A DNA stretch of 64,000 bases from Dactylorhiza incarnata (Eukaryota; Streptophyta; Magnoliopsida; Asparagales; Orchidaceae). Where the stretch lies: NCBI GenBank assembly GCA_033032865.1, contig JAWHQI010000005.1:6658001-6722000 (forward strand), written 5' to 3'. Numbering within the stretch: the first letter of the stretch is position 1; each line of letters opens with the position of its first letter. The position numbers and the translations under genes are program-made. Under the pieces are notes generated by a model. That model was not told the origin of the DNA, searched no databases, and was given only the letters and a program-made list of their open reading frames with translations. This document shows positions 1 to 63,067 of this stretch, in pieces.

Positions 1-4
1 ATTA

Positions 5-814
5 ATGAAGGATAATATTCTCCCTACTCTTAACTTCAGCGACCTAGAAACACTTGTCGATTGTTGTAGAGGCAAGATGTCCAAGATCAAGAAGAAGGGC
101 TCCACACGTAGTCTTGATTTATTAGAGGTTATTCATACGGACATTAGTGGTCCTTCTTCCACTACCCTCTGTAAGAATATTTACTTCATTGCCTTCATAG
201 ATGACTACTCCCGTTTTGGGTATTTGTACTTAATTAAAGAAAAGTCTTAATCTCTTGACAAATTTAAGATTTTTAAGACTGAAGTTGAGACACAAATAGG
301 GAAAGTCATCAAGATTGTTAGGTCTGACAGAGGTGACGAGTATTTTGGTAGACATGATGTCTCCGGGCAACATAAAGGTCAGTTTGCCAGATACTTGGAA
401 AGTTGCGGCATTATTGCCCAATACTCTATGCCAGGTAGTCCTAACAAAATGGTGTGGCTGAATGGCGTAATCACACCCTTAAGAAAATGATGAGGAGTAT
501 GATGAGTATGACTAATCTTCCTGAGTTTTTTGTAGGATGAGGCACTTAAGACTGCGATGTATATCCTTAATAGAGTACCTTCGAAGTCAGTACCCAAAAC
601 ACCTTTCGAGTTGTGGACTGGTAGGCGACCCAGCCTTAATCATTTACGCGTTTGGGATTGCCCTGCAGAAGTCCGTTTATATAACTCATCAGAGAGTAAA
701 ATTGCACATAGATCTTGTCGTTGTTATTTCATAGGCTACCTAGATCATTCTAAGGGATTTAGGTTCTATTCCCCTTTTAGGAAGACCCAGAATAGTGGAA
801 TCATAAACAACTAA
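5..814 (+). pseudogene. Copia integrase remnant
   Basis: Segment 5-250 ends the zinc-binding region and begins the integrase core (HTDISGP, then FIAFIDDYSR with a catalytic-type Asp). Segments near 250-480 and 557-814 continue it in other frames (VRSDRGDEYF; TPFELWTGRRPSLNHLRVW). A stop at 248, stops around 487-540 and frame changes break the chain, so no integrase can be made. This is a normal plant copia integrase apart from the decay. Confidence 0.8.
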
Positions 815-1130
815 GTTCTTAGAATTAGATGATGCTGACGAACCAAATTATTCTCGCCTTATTAGTGAAGTCAAGGAGGTCATGCTTATTAATTTGACTG
901 TGTCCTTATTGGAGAAGCCTGTGGTGCATGAACATATGATAGAACCTGTAGAGGAAGTGGAACTGGCTTTGACGTCAATTCCAGTTGAGATTCCTCCACG
1001 GATTTATGAGGATCGTCCGCCCGCTAGGAGATCCATTAGGTAGAGGAGGCCAGCGATTTCCTCAAACTATGAAGTTTACCTAGGCGAGAGTGATTTTGAC
1101 ATTGGTCATATAGTTGACTCAGTGACATTT

Positions 1131-1970
1131 GAGGAGGCTATTTCTGGACCTCAAACTGATCTGTGGTGGGAGGCAATGAAAGACGAGATGGAGTCTATGA
1201 AGCTGAATAAAGTTTGGGAGTTAGTTGAGGTACCTAAGGGTTGCAAACCCATTGGTTCTGAATGAGTGTTTAAGACCAAAAAGGACTCCAAAGGGAAGAT
1301 CGAGCGGTTTAAAGCAAGACTGGTAGCCAAAGGATTTACACAGAGAGAATGTATTGATTATAATGAGACTTTTTCTCCTGTTTCCTCTAAAGACTCTTTT
1401 AGAGTAATAATGTCGCATGTAGCTTATTATGATTTGGAGTTACACCAGATGAATGTTAAGACTACATTCTTAAATGATGATCTTGCCGAAGAAGTCTATA
1501 TGGTACAGCCCGAGGGATTCAAGTCAGGTCATACTGACCAACTTGTATGTAAGCTTAATAAATCCCTATATGGTCTGAAGCAAGCTTCTAGACAGTGGTA
1601 CTTAAAATTTGACGAGGTTGTCACTTCATTTGGTTTCGAAGAAAATAAGGAAGACCGTTGCATGTATCTCAAGATCAGTGGGAGCAAATTCATCTTCTTG
1701 ATTTTATATGTAGATGACATTCTGCCTGCGAGTAGTGAATTGGCGTTATTGCATGAATCTAAGCAATTTTTGTCAAAGCATTTTGATATGAAAGATCTTG
1801 GAGAATCGTCTTTTGTTCTAGGGATTGAGATCATTAGGGATCGATCTCATCATACACTAGCACTCTCTCAGAAAGCCTATATAGTGTGTGCACTTGAGAG
1901 GTTTAGCATGCTCGAATGTAAGCCTGGAGGTGTACCTATGATTAAGGGTGATAAGCTAAGCCTGTCATAA
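1131..1970 (+). pseudogene. Copia reverse transcriptase (degenerate)
   Basis: The reading frame gives WWEAMKDEMES, RFKARLVAKGFTQ, VKTTFLNDDL, SLYGLKQASRQWY and the catalytic box YVDDI, all hallmarks of copia RT. A TGA at 1263 stands where the family usually has Trp (KWVFKTK), a one-base change. A TAA at 1968 closes the RT before the RNase H. Otherwise the frame from 1266 is open and well conserved, so decay is fairly recent. Confidence 0.85.
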
Positions 1971-1983
1971 TGCCCCAAGAACG

Positions 1984-1988
<5 letters not shown>

Positions 1989-2015
<27 letters not shown>
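1989..2015 (+). repeat. (GA)n microsatellite inside copia pol
   Basis: A 27-bp GA run codes for alternating Glu-Arg between the RT and RNase H. It is a multiple of three, so both sides stay in the same frame (frame of 1971 and of 2019). Confidence 0.9.
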
Positions 2016-2018
2016 TGC

Positions 2019-2717
2019 ATGAAGGATATACCTTATGCTAGTGCGGTAGACAACTTAATGTATTCTCAAGTCTGTACCAAATCGGACATAGCCTTCACAG
2101 TAGGACTTCTAGGCAAATATCAATCGAACTCAGGACCAGCTCGTTGCGTGGCTGCTAAGAAAGTCTTAAGGTATTTGAAAGGAACAAAAGACTTTAAGTT
2201 GGTCTACCATAAAGTTCAAAACCTTGAATTTGTGGGGTATACAGATTTTGATTTTGCTGGGTGTGAGGATGATAGGAAGTCTACTTCGGGTTATATATTT
2301 AAGATTGCTGGTGGGGCCGTTTCATGGAAGAGTGTCAAACAGGCACTCATTACTTCTTCCACTATGCACGCGGAGTTTGTAGCTCTCTTTGGAGCTTCTC
2401 CTCACGCTGTGTGGCTTAAGAATTTCATTAAAGAATTGATGGTCGTCGATTCTATAGCTGGATTTATTTGGTTGTACTGTGATAATATTTCTGCAGTTAT
2501 GTTCTCGATGAACAATAAAAGTATCACAGGGTCCAAACACATGGAGATTAAGTTCTTAACCATTAAGGAGTTGATTAAGAAAAGTGACATTGTAGTGAAG
2601 CATATAGGAACAAATGATATGATAGTCGATCCCCTCACTAAAGGACTTCACCCCAATATATTTCTAAAGCATGCCTACAGTATGGGGCTTATTGAGTCAA
2701 TTCATATGCTAGATTAG
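2019..2717 (+). pseudogene. Copia RNase H
   Basis: An open 232-codon segment with the copia RNase H pattern: SAVDNLMYSQVCTKSDIAF, GYTDFDFAGCEDDRKSTSGY, the TSSTMHAEF region with the expected Glu, YCDNISAV, KHMEIKF and DPLTKGL. The segment is the continuation of the RT frame after the stop at 1968 and the GA repeat. It ends at a TAG at 2715, the usual end of the polyprotein. Confidence 0.85.
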
Positions 2718-4853
2718 TGAGAGGCTACATAAAGCTTCAATTCATTCATCTGCTAATTAATTAAGCAATTTTTATATATTCATGGATAATTATTTGAGTT
2801 CAAACATTAAGTGAATATTCGTATTGAATATCATTAAGTTTTGATATTCATAAAAATTGTGATATATCATACTTTATCTACAAGACTCAGACGAGTGTCA
2901 GTCTGAGCATAAGACATTAGACACTTCATTTCATTTCGTGAAGCCTTGATATGTCTATGTGACACATTAAGTAAAGTATTAAGAAAGTGACATACATGTT
3001 CTTTTGAACACTTAAGGATTTCTCATAGCATGATTTAGTGCATTTATTAGAGAAATCGGTTGACTTAACTACATGTGTATACACTCTTCATTATGTTGTT
3101 CTAAATTCTAACTGTGTTTTTTCCATGTCGATTGAATCCGTAAGCTACTGTGACCATGGAAGGCCCTGTGTCGCTCAATGATGCGGTTGCCGCCATGATT
3201 CAGAGTGAAAGTTTTGGTTTGACCGGATTGACGTGTGAACAAACTCCTAATATCGCGTTCGCTAATGATACTCTTAAGTTTAGTGAAGATTTTATACAGA
3301 ACATCATAAATTACGATGAATATAAGTTCAAGTGGGAGAATGTTAGGAATTTTCCGTTAAGTAGACTCGATTCATCGAGACGTCCCGATAAAGTCGTACG
3401 CGAAAATTAGAGTCTATTCGGACTCCCTCAAGTGTGCGTTAATTCAGCCGCGCGAACGATCGAAGCCTGTGATAGGTGGGCCAGACCGTCTCGTAAATTC
3501 AGGATGCGAACCCGGTCTCACCCTTGGCATATGAAAAGACATGACATTTAGATCTCAATTAATTTTGTAGGATTTAATTTATTTGGTTTTAAATTGAGAG
3601 TTATGGGGATTAATACACCCAATTTTGTAACTCCCATCAGGGGCTTACCTATTAAAGACTAAACCAAATACTTCATGCCATTCATGAGATGAACAAGGGT
3701 TGAAATCCGATGTGTCTCTCCTTCATCTCCACCGAAACCGCCTAGGTCTTCTTTGAGTTTTCTTTTATAGGAAAGGCAACTGAAGATCGGATCCGATCTA
3801 TCACCGACGACAACGATCTTCTCACCTTCAGGCCCTGAAGAAGACCAAGCGGTCGGTGGCTTTCTTCTCCACGGGTTTGCCAAGAAGGACCTCCATCTCC
3901 TCCACTACCATTTGGGCCATCCTTTCCGTGAGAGGAGGTCCACAACTCCTTCAGATCCAGAAAACTCTACAATCCTTTGTTGTCCTTGCTGCAGTTTCTA
4001 GATATAAGAAGATCAGTCCGCCTTCAGGCTTTGGTGGCAATATCTTGCAATATCTCTTTTCCAGAACACCATATGTAGATCAAGAGGGTAGAGTACAAAT
4101 CAAATCTACTTTTCTGAAACTCCAAACTCTGCAGCCCATGTTTTTGTGGGAAGCCGACCACATCACATACATACAAAGATTCGGACTTGCAGCAAGGTAT
4201 CACTTTCATCATATATTTCATCTGATCATTTATACATGGTTTTGTACCCTGCAGCATCTAGCATGAATGTATGATTTTTTCTACATATTCAGATCACAAC
4301 ACACTTTCATTTTAGAGATTTCATTTGGTTATATCCAAATTGACTCGTTCTCTGATTACTCATTTGTGCTACATGCATATTTGTGGTGCTAAGTCTTTCT
4401 CAATTCTAGAGATTATCTGTTTAGACTCATTTTCATGCTAACTAAGTTTTGAAGGGCAAAGACGATGCTAAGGACGATATAATATAATTTCCGCACTACA
4501 ATATACTTACCGTTCGCTCAAGCTTCATGTTATTTGCGTGTTCTTATTTTCACTAATTAATTAGAAAATATAAATCATATATTTTATACTCCAATAGAGA
4601 TTGATAGTTTTGAATAAGACGATCCTAATTCCTGTACTTTGCATCGTCGCTACATTCAGATTTCTGTGTTGTCTAAAATCTTCGATAACACAAATTTGCG
4701 TAGCGACACCTAAATTTTTATTAACACCCTCTTCTTGGATCCGCCCGTCTCCTATTTGGAGGAAGAGATTTCTAATGGAAGATTGATTGTAAGTTATAAA
4801 ATATTAATTAATAATTATTGGGTTGCAAATAACTATATAACACAGATAAAGAT
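2718..4853. other. Unclassified stretch, probably copia 3' LTR plus intergenic sequence
   Basis: No recognisable gene. It directly follows the end of copia pol, so its first part probably is the 3' LTR. A short ORF at 3150-3410 (86 codons) resembles nothing I know. The rest, including a GC-richer patch at 3700-3950, shows no domain. Confidence 0.4.
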
Positions 4854-5271
4854 GGCAATGTTATAAGCACATCAGTTTTGGCTATTCGCACACCAATTTC
4901 TACGAGTTATATGCGCCTTTTGAAAATACGTCTTGTACATGCATTTTTAGGAAAAGTGTTCAACACGAAAAAATTGTAGATCTCGTCGAGTTCTACAACT
5001 TTAGTGTTGAACACTTTTTCTAAAAATGCACACACAAGACATATTGTCGCCCTGATCGTAACTATAGCGAATTTTTGAAAATACATCTTGTACATGCATT
5101 TTTAGGAAAAGTGTTCAACACGAAAGTTGTAGATCTCGACGAGATGTACAATTTTCGTGTTGAACACTTTTCCTAAAAAATGCATGTACAAGACGTATTT
5201 TCAAAAGGAGCATAATAACTCATTGAAATTGGTGTGCGAATAGCCAAAACTGATGTGCTTATAACATTGCC
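4854..5271. mobile_element. Foldback inverted-repeat element (MITE-like)
   Basis: The outermost 46 bp (from 4854) and their reverse complement (ending 5271) match perfectly, and the arms continue to pair over more than 100 bp with few differences. The interior contains a second, inverted copy of the same arm, so the unit 'gtgttcaacac' with flanking 'cctaaaaatgc' occurs four times in alternating orientation. The transcript would fold into one long or two tandem hairpins. I could not identify a target-site duplication, so the superfamily is open. It lies about 0.6 kb upstream of the GGT start codon. Confidence 0.85.
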
Positions 5272-5339
5272 CATGAAAAATTATCTCCAAAATCTTCCGT
5301 ACAATAGTTGCTTATAAAATGTCATTTATGCAGGAGACC

Positions 5340-5879
5340 TGTGCCGTCCTTGTTTTTTTATAATATATATTATATATAACTATAATACTGTATATTTGTT
5401 TAAAATTTCATCACAATATATGGGGCGCCGTCGTCAAACTTTCACTCTCGAGCTCATTGGCTCTCTCTATCCCTCCTCCACTCATTCGTCGAATCCATTA
5501 TCCTCCCAAAATTCCTGAATCCATTTTCCCAATTTACACTTTGAGATCGAGATTGTTGCTGGTGTTAGTTGTAGGTTTTATATATTCAATGCATCGTCTT
5601 CTCAGTAAAAGGAGAGGCTGTAGTCCGTCTCATTATCCACAGGGGATTTCTCTCTACCCTTTTAGTTCCCACGCTCCCCGCCTTCCAATCTCATTGATTG
5701 CTGCCATCTAGCTTCAAGGCACCTTCATTAGGGTATCGGCGTTTTTGTGATTTCGGGCTCGCCGATGTTCTTTCGGTCGTTTTCAATGAGTTTTGAGTTG
5801 TTTTTTTTGCTATTGTACAGCTCTTGATTACTTTCTCGCAGCAATCTGAGTTCACATAGATCAGCGGGAGTGAGGAATC
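5340..5879 (+). promoter_or_regulatory. Probable GGT core promoter and 5' leader
   Basis: AT-rich sequence with several TATA-like strings lies at 5360-5395, followed by a CT-rich leader (5440-5480) typical of plant 5' UTRs, up to the ATG at 5880. An upstream ORF starts at 5457 (84 codons), which would be odd in a leader. A 5'-UTR intron is possible (GT near 5731, AG at 5819-5820 or 5839-5840), which would remove part of it. The transcription start is not provable here. Confidence 0.4.
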
Positions 5880-57455
<51,576 letters not shown>

Positions 57456-58079
57456 GTTTGGACAGATCTTAGAAACCTTCCCCTTTACGTCATGATAACA
57501 ATTTATAAACGTAAACTGTTTAAGTTCATTTACCTAACTCTCTTCTTCTCTATCTCCTTTTCCTATATAAATGTTGTACAAGTTCTTCTATAACCAATTT
57601 CTATGCATGGTTTATATTAGTTATTGTGCATTAGCCATATAATAATGTTGCAAGAAAAGCATTTATGTATCAATATTTTGTAATATTTGAGAAATCATAT
57701 GCTATGTTACTGTACCAAAAAGTAAATTTGTTAATCTGTTTCAGTTATGTAATGATTTTCTTGAGAAGTGAAGTTTAAATGCGATGTTAGAGGAGATCTT
57801 TTTTTTACTCAGAGACATTTGGATTGTTTTGTTGTTTCTTCATGAAGGAAAAGGGTGCCAAGTAGCTTCTCATCTACCCAATTTTATTTACTAAGGCTAT
57901 TAGCAATCTGAACTTGAAGTAATGTGAGAGTTGTTTGGATTTTGATCCGCTGAATGAGCAAATTAAAAAGTGAACATGCAACGAGCAAGAAAAAAATCAT
58001 AATAAATAGAAAATATGAACACAAAGACACAATTTTAACACAAGACATTCAAACAGGGTAAAATTAATGGCATGATCAA
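57456..58079 (+). other. Start of GGT intron 10
   Basis: AT-rich intron sequence after exon 10 with no recognisable feature. It runs into the copia remnant. Confidence 0.55.
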
Positions 58080-58600
58080 AGTTCAACCTGTAAAAACCTC
58101 ATTAGGAATAAAAGTGTACACATTCTTGCTAGATCGCCATTAAGGAACACATTCTTGATATTATGTTGATGCAACTGCCAATGACGATGGACTGCCAAAG
58201 TGATCAATACCTACACGATATTAAACTTAGCCATTGGAGAGAACGTTTCTTCATAGTTAATACCACATTTTTGAGTAAACCGCGAGCCAGCAGACGTGTT
58301 TTGTGCCTCTCAACCGACCCATCAGGACAATGTTTCATGGTGAATACCCATTTATATTCCACACGGGATTGTCCAGGAGGAAGGGAAACAAGGTCCCAAG
58401 TCCTATTTGCCCATAGTGCCGCCACCCCAGATGCTAAAGAGCCTCCTGGACAAAGGAGGGGATAGAGATAGAAGACGAGGAGACCGCAAACCTGTGAAGT
58501 TCTGGAGATACCCTGTGAAAGGAGACATAATGAGAGAGCGGTGAGTAGTAGATGATTGTGGGTCCTCAGTGGGAATTGTGGTCGAATCAGTTGAACTAGG
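58080..58600 (-). pseudogene. Copia 2 RT N-terminal fragment
   Basis: Within the frame 58204-59079: SLPPGQSRVEYKWVFTMKHC, SVERHKTRLLARGLLK, matching copia RT (WVFK.K...G...R.KARLVA.G). Further on, in other frames, WQLHQHNIKNVFLNGDL is seen at about 58130-58170. Ends there. Confidence 0.8.
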
Positions 58601-59350
58601 AGCGCATCGGTAGGGGGCGACTGGCTCAGGGAATTCTGATGAGATTGACGAAGAGTAAACACGTTTAAAAGAGGAGGTGTCGGTAGCATAGTGGTTAGTG
58701 GGCAGTTGATAGGGACGTTGGGACGCAAGATAGTAGGTGGTTGGTTGTCAGGGGTAGACGAGGAATAAAAAGGTTGATCCTCTAAGAAGGTAACATCAAC
58801 AAATGCCACAATTTTCCGATCTGTGGGAGAGTAACACACGTATCCCTTCTGTGTGCGAGAGTAGTCAACAAAGTTATATTTGATAGTTCGTGGGGCTAGC
58901 TTGCCCACAAGAGGACCAATATGATAAGCAAAAATACACCCCCAAAACTCAGAGTTATAAGGTGTAAATGAAAATAGGATGAAGATATGAAGCGCAAAGT
59001 TCAGGATACTATTGATTAAATAACATGCGGCGGTGATAACGACGTGCCAATAGATCTTGGGAACCTGCATTTGAAACATGAGAGATCTTGCAACCTCAAG
59101 AAGGTGGCGGTTCTTTCGCTATGCCGCACCATTTTGTTATGGTGTGTAAGCGCAAGAAGTTTGATGGATAATATCCAAGGTATTGCAAGTCTCCTGGAAT
59201 TCATGACTAGTGCACTCACGGGCATTATCGGTCCGAAGAATTTTAATGCGTGTCCAAAATTGAGTGCTAATTTCTGCGGTGAATGAGCGAAAGACATGTA
59301 TTATCTCGGATCAATCACAAAGTAAATATACCTACGCAAGTAAAATATTA
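58601..59350 (-). pseudogene. Copia 2 integrase (Glu to stop)
   Basis: Integrase segments: LRTDNARECTSHEFQ, CAYTPQQNGAA then a TAG (plus strand 59119-59121) exactly where the catalytic Glu of ERKN should be, then RKNRHLLEVARSLMF. Downstream GPLVGKLAPRTIKYNFVDYS, YVCYSPTDRKIVAFVDVTFL are the usual integrase C-terminal copia motifs. Confidence 0.85.
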
Positions 59351-59683
59351 GTATCTAGAAAAAGTAGTAAAATATTGGTATCTAGATAAAAAATGTTTTA
59401 TATAGATCCCAAATGTCCAAATGAACCAACGATAACGGTGCATCGCTTCTAGTACAATGAGGGAAAAAGTGGAACGATGATGTTTTCCATAGATACAAGA
59501 TTCACATGTAAAATCAGAAAAAGTAAAATTTGGAAGAGCCTTCTGTAGAGGAGCATGTCCAAGAAGCCTGTGCCAGTCAACTGAGGTGACATAAGAAAGA
59601 GCTGAGGTGGGTAGGTCTAGAATGTGGAGCTCATTTGACAATCGTTCTCTAACAATGATACTGTGTCCCTCGATCTGCACCAA
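59351..59683 (-). pseudogene. Copia 2 GAG-pre-integrase zinc finger
   Basis: SVDWHRLLGHAPLQKALPNF then CESCIYGKHHRSTF, the H..H..C..C finger that opens the copia integrase. Confidence 0.85.
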
Positions 59684-59934
59684 AAAGGAAGAAGAGGAAA
59701 AGTAATGCAGTAGTCATGATCATGGACCAGTGGACTAATAGAGAGAAAATTAAACTGTGAACCAAGAATATGAAGTACAGATCGTATAGAAATAGAGGGA
59801 GTAAGATGCACATCTCCAGATCTGCAAACCAGAGTGATTTCTCCATTGGCAACAGTAATAAAGTTGGGAGTAACAGTGTCTGTGTACCTTGAGGGTTTCT
59901 GTGAAGTAATGTAATTTATGGCCCCAGAGTCCAC
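59617..59934 (-). pseudogene. Copia 2 protease
   Basis: MDSGAINYITSQKPSRYTDT with the catalytic DSGA, then SVLHILGSQFNFLSISPLVH, usual for copia protease. The open frame later runs out of family similarity. Confidence 0.85.
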
Positions 59935-59937
59935 TAT

Positions 59938-60430
59938 TCAAGATGAGCTATGAGAAAAACACGATATACCTTCATTGGATGTAGAGGCGATGGACCTGAA
60001 AGTGCGAGTAAACAATCCCCAAATATTTTGGAGTTCCTTCCTCAAGGTGTCAATTTCTGAGCTGGACATGCTGAGCGCGACCATCGTAGAAGCAACTTTG
60101 TGAGGAGGGATTGGCGGCGGTTGCGGGAACCCATATTTTCTGTAACAAGTTGCCTCAGTATGGTTTACTCGTCCACAATGGTTGCACATGTGAGTGTTTG
60201 GTCTCTTGGGATGATTTCGTCCATCATGCCAACCACCTTGAGACCCCATGCGACCTCCACGGTGCCCAGTATTGGGGGGGGGCATGCATCAACAAAATGT
60301 TGAAGTAGGACGGAGTCATGGAAACATCAATGGGTTGAGTCACCTTCAAAACCATAGAGCAACCATCCAATAAAGTTGGAATAGTTGGTGAGGACAAGAC
60401 ATTGAAACAAACTGACGCATGCATGGTAGG
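59938..60430 (-). pseudogene. Copia 2 gag C-terminal part with zinc knuckle
   Basis: CNHCGRVNHTEATCYRKYG is a CX2CX4HX4C knuckle. Upstream (60224-60424) a gag segment reads FNVLSSPTIPTLLDGCSMVL. The MDSGA protease lies right after in another frame, as expected with a shift near 59940. Confidence 0.83.
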
Positions 60431-61851
60431 CCGTGTGATGAAGGTGTGCCAACGCTAATGTAACCCTAAGTGTTTGTGATGCAAGATTGACTCAACATAA
60501 TACAACTAAAATGAAATGAATATGATTTAAAACTTTTAATCCGGAAATAGAATTTGCAATAATGATTTTATAAGCGAAGCAAATTGACTCAAGCTAACCA
60601 TCTCACAAAATGCTTTTGCTACAATTTCAACAATTAGACTTTATTGAACAAAAGAAAATAAAGAGCAATTACAACTATGAACCAAAATACCCCAAACAAG
60701 TATATATAACATTTTCACAATATTCAATACTGAATAGAAGCACAATATGATTACTCACATAACAATGGAGACTCGGAGGTGGTCAAATGATGGCGGACGA
60801 CTGTTTTGTGGAGGTCGAATTCGGCTGTAGAATTGCTAGCCCGGAGTAGAGCTTAAGGTTGGGCTTAGAGAAGGGCTCAGATCTTCTTCAATAAATGGGA
60901 GGGGGCGGAACTTTAAAGGTAGGCAGCCTTGCTGGTGGTGGTTCCACGGGTTGGTAGGAAGAAATACATGGGTGGTGGCCCCACAGGTTGGGAAGAAGAA
61001 CTACAGTGGATGGGAATTCGGGGCTGGTGGCTCCACAGGTTGCGAAGGACTACAGTGGACGGGGGGAAGAAGCACGAGGAAAATTGAGGGAGTGGGACTT
61101 ACGCTGGCTACAGATGGTTCCACGATAGGGAAAGATGATGAGCGGCGAGGCTACAAGGAGTGTGGCTTGCTATATTGTGAAGGAGTTAGGTGGTTTAGGT
61201 CTTGTTGGCGGTGGGGATCGACTTCCGGGAGAGGTTTGCGGCTAGGAGGGAGACAACTAACAATCGAGCGGGTGGATGCGATGACCGGGGACGAAATCGA
61301 GCACCGACGACCCACTTCTGGCGAGGGAGGAGAGGATGAACAAGAGCGGTTAATCTTTCATAGACGGGAGTGGGTTGCGGTTGTATGCAGTTGAGAGGGA
61401 GTTAAGAAGGATGTGCGGCTAGGATTAATCCACCAGGTAAAGGATAATGTTATAGATTAGGAAGGGAAATAGAAATGTGTGGCTAATTTTAGTAATTGGA
61501 TTCGGGATTTCACACCCGGACTTTGCGGCGTCACACCATAATTGACCGTGAATTCTGGAATTACTTACAAAATACACAATGAAAATAAAATGCAGCATCC
61601 GACCATATTTATAACAAGAGGGGGCCGGTTGGGCACCGTGCGCGTACGACTATGATTGGTCGTTACGCCCGATGTCTTAAAACACCTAAAATAAGTTCAA
61701 ACAAATAAAATAAAATGCATACAAACAATAGAACGACGAGCCGAACACGCTCATAGTTTCGGGTCACCGATCTGATCATCGCCTCCTGCGCGAATATACA
61801 AAAGTGGGCCCTGCCGACTGGCGACCCATAGTCCGGTGCCGATCTCCATCA
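60431..61851 (-). other. Unclassified, probably LTR of the chromodomain gypsy at its right end
   Basis: No gene. The right end reaches a polypurine tract on the - strand (complement of attccccccgac, 61852-61863), so a 3' LTR should end at about 61851. Its left border and partner are unknown. The ORF 60951-61394 (+) is Gly/Trp/Arg-rich without a domain. Confidence 0.4.
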
Positions 61852-62634
61852 ATTCCCCCCGACTGAAAAGCATTCATCTCTGATGAATGAAGATGATCGT
61901 ACTAACGTCAAAGATCGGGGGCAAGTCTATCAAGCTCCGCAGCGGATATCCATGTATCATCAAATATGGGGCGTCCACTCCAGTGCACCAAGTAACGGCA
62001 AGATGGATCGTCTGCGGTGGAAATGCACTCATGCACCACAATATCAGCAATGCTCCCAGCTCTCACCTCTCGTGCTGGTGGATCCAGAAAAACCGGTGGA
62101 ATCATAGGTGGTGCGGGCAAGTCCGTGGGTGCTTGTCCAAGGTGGCCAGGGGAAGGGTCAGGCTGTAATGGGGAGGGTGTAGGAAGTGGATCAAGGTATG
62201 GATCCCTATACTCGAAAGGATCAACCTACTGTGTTAAGTATTCAGTATTAAATACGAGATGAATACCCATATCTGCTGAGAGGTCGACCTCATAGACATT
62301 TGTTCCAATTTTCTTTATAATCCTATAAGGGCCCATTCACTTCGATTGTAGCTTCTTAGCGACTTCTTTTGGGAGCCTCTCCATGCGAAGTCGGATCATG
62401 ACTTGCTCGCCTACCCAAAAATGCTGCTCACGCTTGTGTTCATCTGTCTGTGCTTTTTATATAATTCATTACTGCTAGCAATTTTTTTCCGGATCAATTT
62501 ATGCAGTTCATGTATGTGATGAATGAAAGACTCGGCGGACACTAGGACGTGACTATAAGACAACAGTGGCAAGGTCAATAGGTTTCCTAGGCTCAACCTG
62601 ACACTATATGAATGGACTCATGCTTGTAGACCTA
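61852..62634 (-). pseudogene. Ty3-gypsy D integrase C-terminus and chromodomain remnant
   Basis: 61908-62120 reads PPVFLDPPAREVRAGSIADI and CRYLVHWSGRPIFDDTWISA, a chromodomain. Upstream in protein order, with frame changes, come the integrase C-terminal segment (62330-62400 region) and ELHKLIRKKIASSNELYKKH, PRKPIDLATVV, RSTSMSPF up to about 62634, where gypsy E is inserted. Confidence 0.8.
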
Positions 62635-63053
62635 TGATACGAGCTCGCGTGCGCGAGCGCGTAAAAGGTCGATGAAGGGTTACGTCCCGTAAGGGATCGC
62701 GGCTTCCTTTCTTGGATCCCGTTGAGTCCGACGGAGAGGGGGCGGCTGATCTTGCGGTCCGGTGAGAGTGAGAGAGAGAGGTAGAGAGAGAGTAGAGAGA
62801 GATAACTTTTCCTTTTACTTCTTGCCTGCAAAACTAGATGAAGATACGTTCTTAAATAGAGGGCCTCCCACCTAGGCCTTAGACAAGTGGGGAAAAAGAT
62901 AAAACATAAAGTCTTCATCATTAAAGCTAGTTAGGCATGCCTCCCATTTAGGCTTAGACAATGGGAAAAGATAACACATAAAGTCTTCATCATTAAAGCT
63001 AGTTAGGCATGCATAAAGTCTTCTTCTTGGATGGTGTGATCCTCATTATGACA
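62635..63053 (-). repeat. Gypsy E 3' LTR with internal ~75-bp duplication
   Basis: 419 bp. Two direct copies of 'cataaagtcttcatcatt' plus 'aaagctagttaggcatgc' occur at 62907-62943 and 62968-63012. A GA-rich stretch lies at 62763-62800. Confidence 0.75.
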
Positions 63054-63067
63054 CCTTGACTTCCATC

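Larger units (their letters stand above)
1..2717 (+). mobile_element. Ty1-copia retrotransposon, 3' part of pol (left-truncated by window)
   Basis: Translated + strand segments follow the copia order integrase, reverse transcriptase, RNase H. Integrase pieces (about 5-810) are broken by stops and frame changes. The RT and RNase H (about 1131-2717) lie in one frame, interrupted only by TGA at 1263 and TAA at 1968. Gag and protease lie outside the window or are lost. The right LTR should follow 2717 but cannot be delimited without its partner. The order of domains (INT before RT) separates copia from gypsy. Confidence 0.9.
58080..60430 (-). mobile_element. Ty1-copia retrotransposon, truncated (gag end to start of RT)
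   Basis: On the - strand, in order: gag zinc knuckle (60.2 kb), protease, GAG-pre-integrase zinc finger, integrase, and the first part of RT, which ends near 58080 at IKNVFLNGDL. The rest of RT and RNase H are missing. LTRs not identified. Multiple stops and frame changes. Confidence 0.88.

Noticed and set aside
5457..5711. 84-codon ORF upstream of GGT as an independent gene
   Set aside because: No domain, located in the probable 5' leader. At most a upstream ORF, or partly intron.
57456..57595. In-frame stop shortly after the conserved exon 10 peptide, suggesting a pseudogene
   Set aside because: A GT donor at 57456 gives the phase expected for the family's next exon, so the stop lies in intron. 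The evidence is compatible with an intact gene.
60951..61394. 147-codon + strand ORF rich in Gly, Trp and Arg
   Set aside because: No domain or conserved start, located in a probable LTR region.
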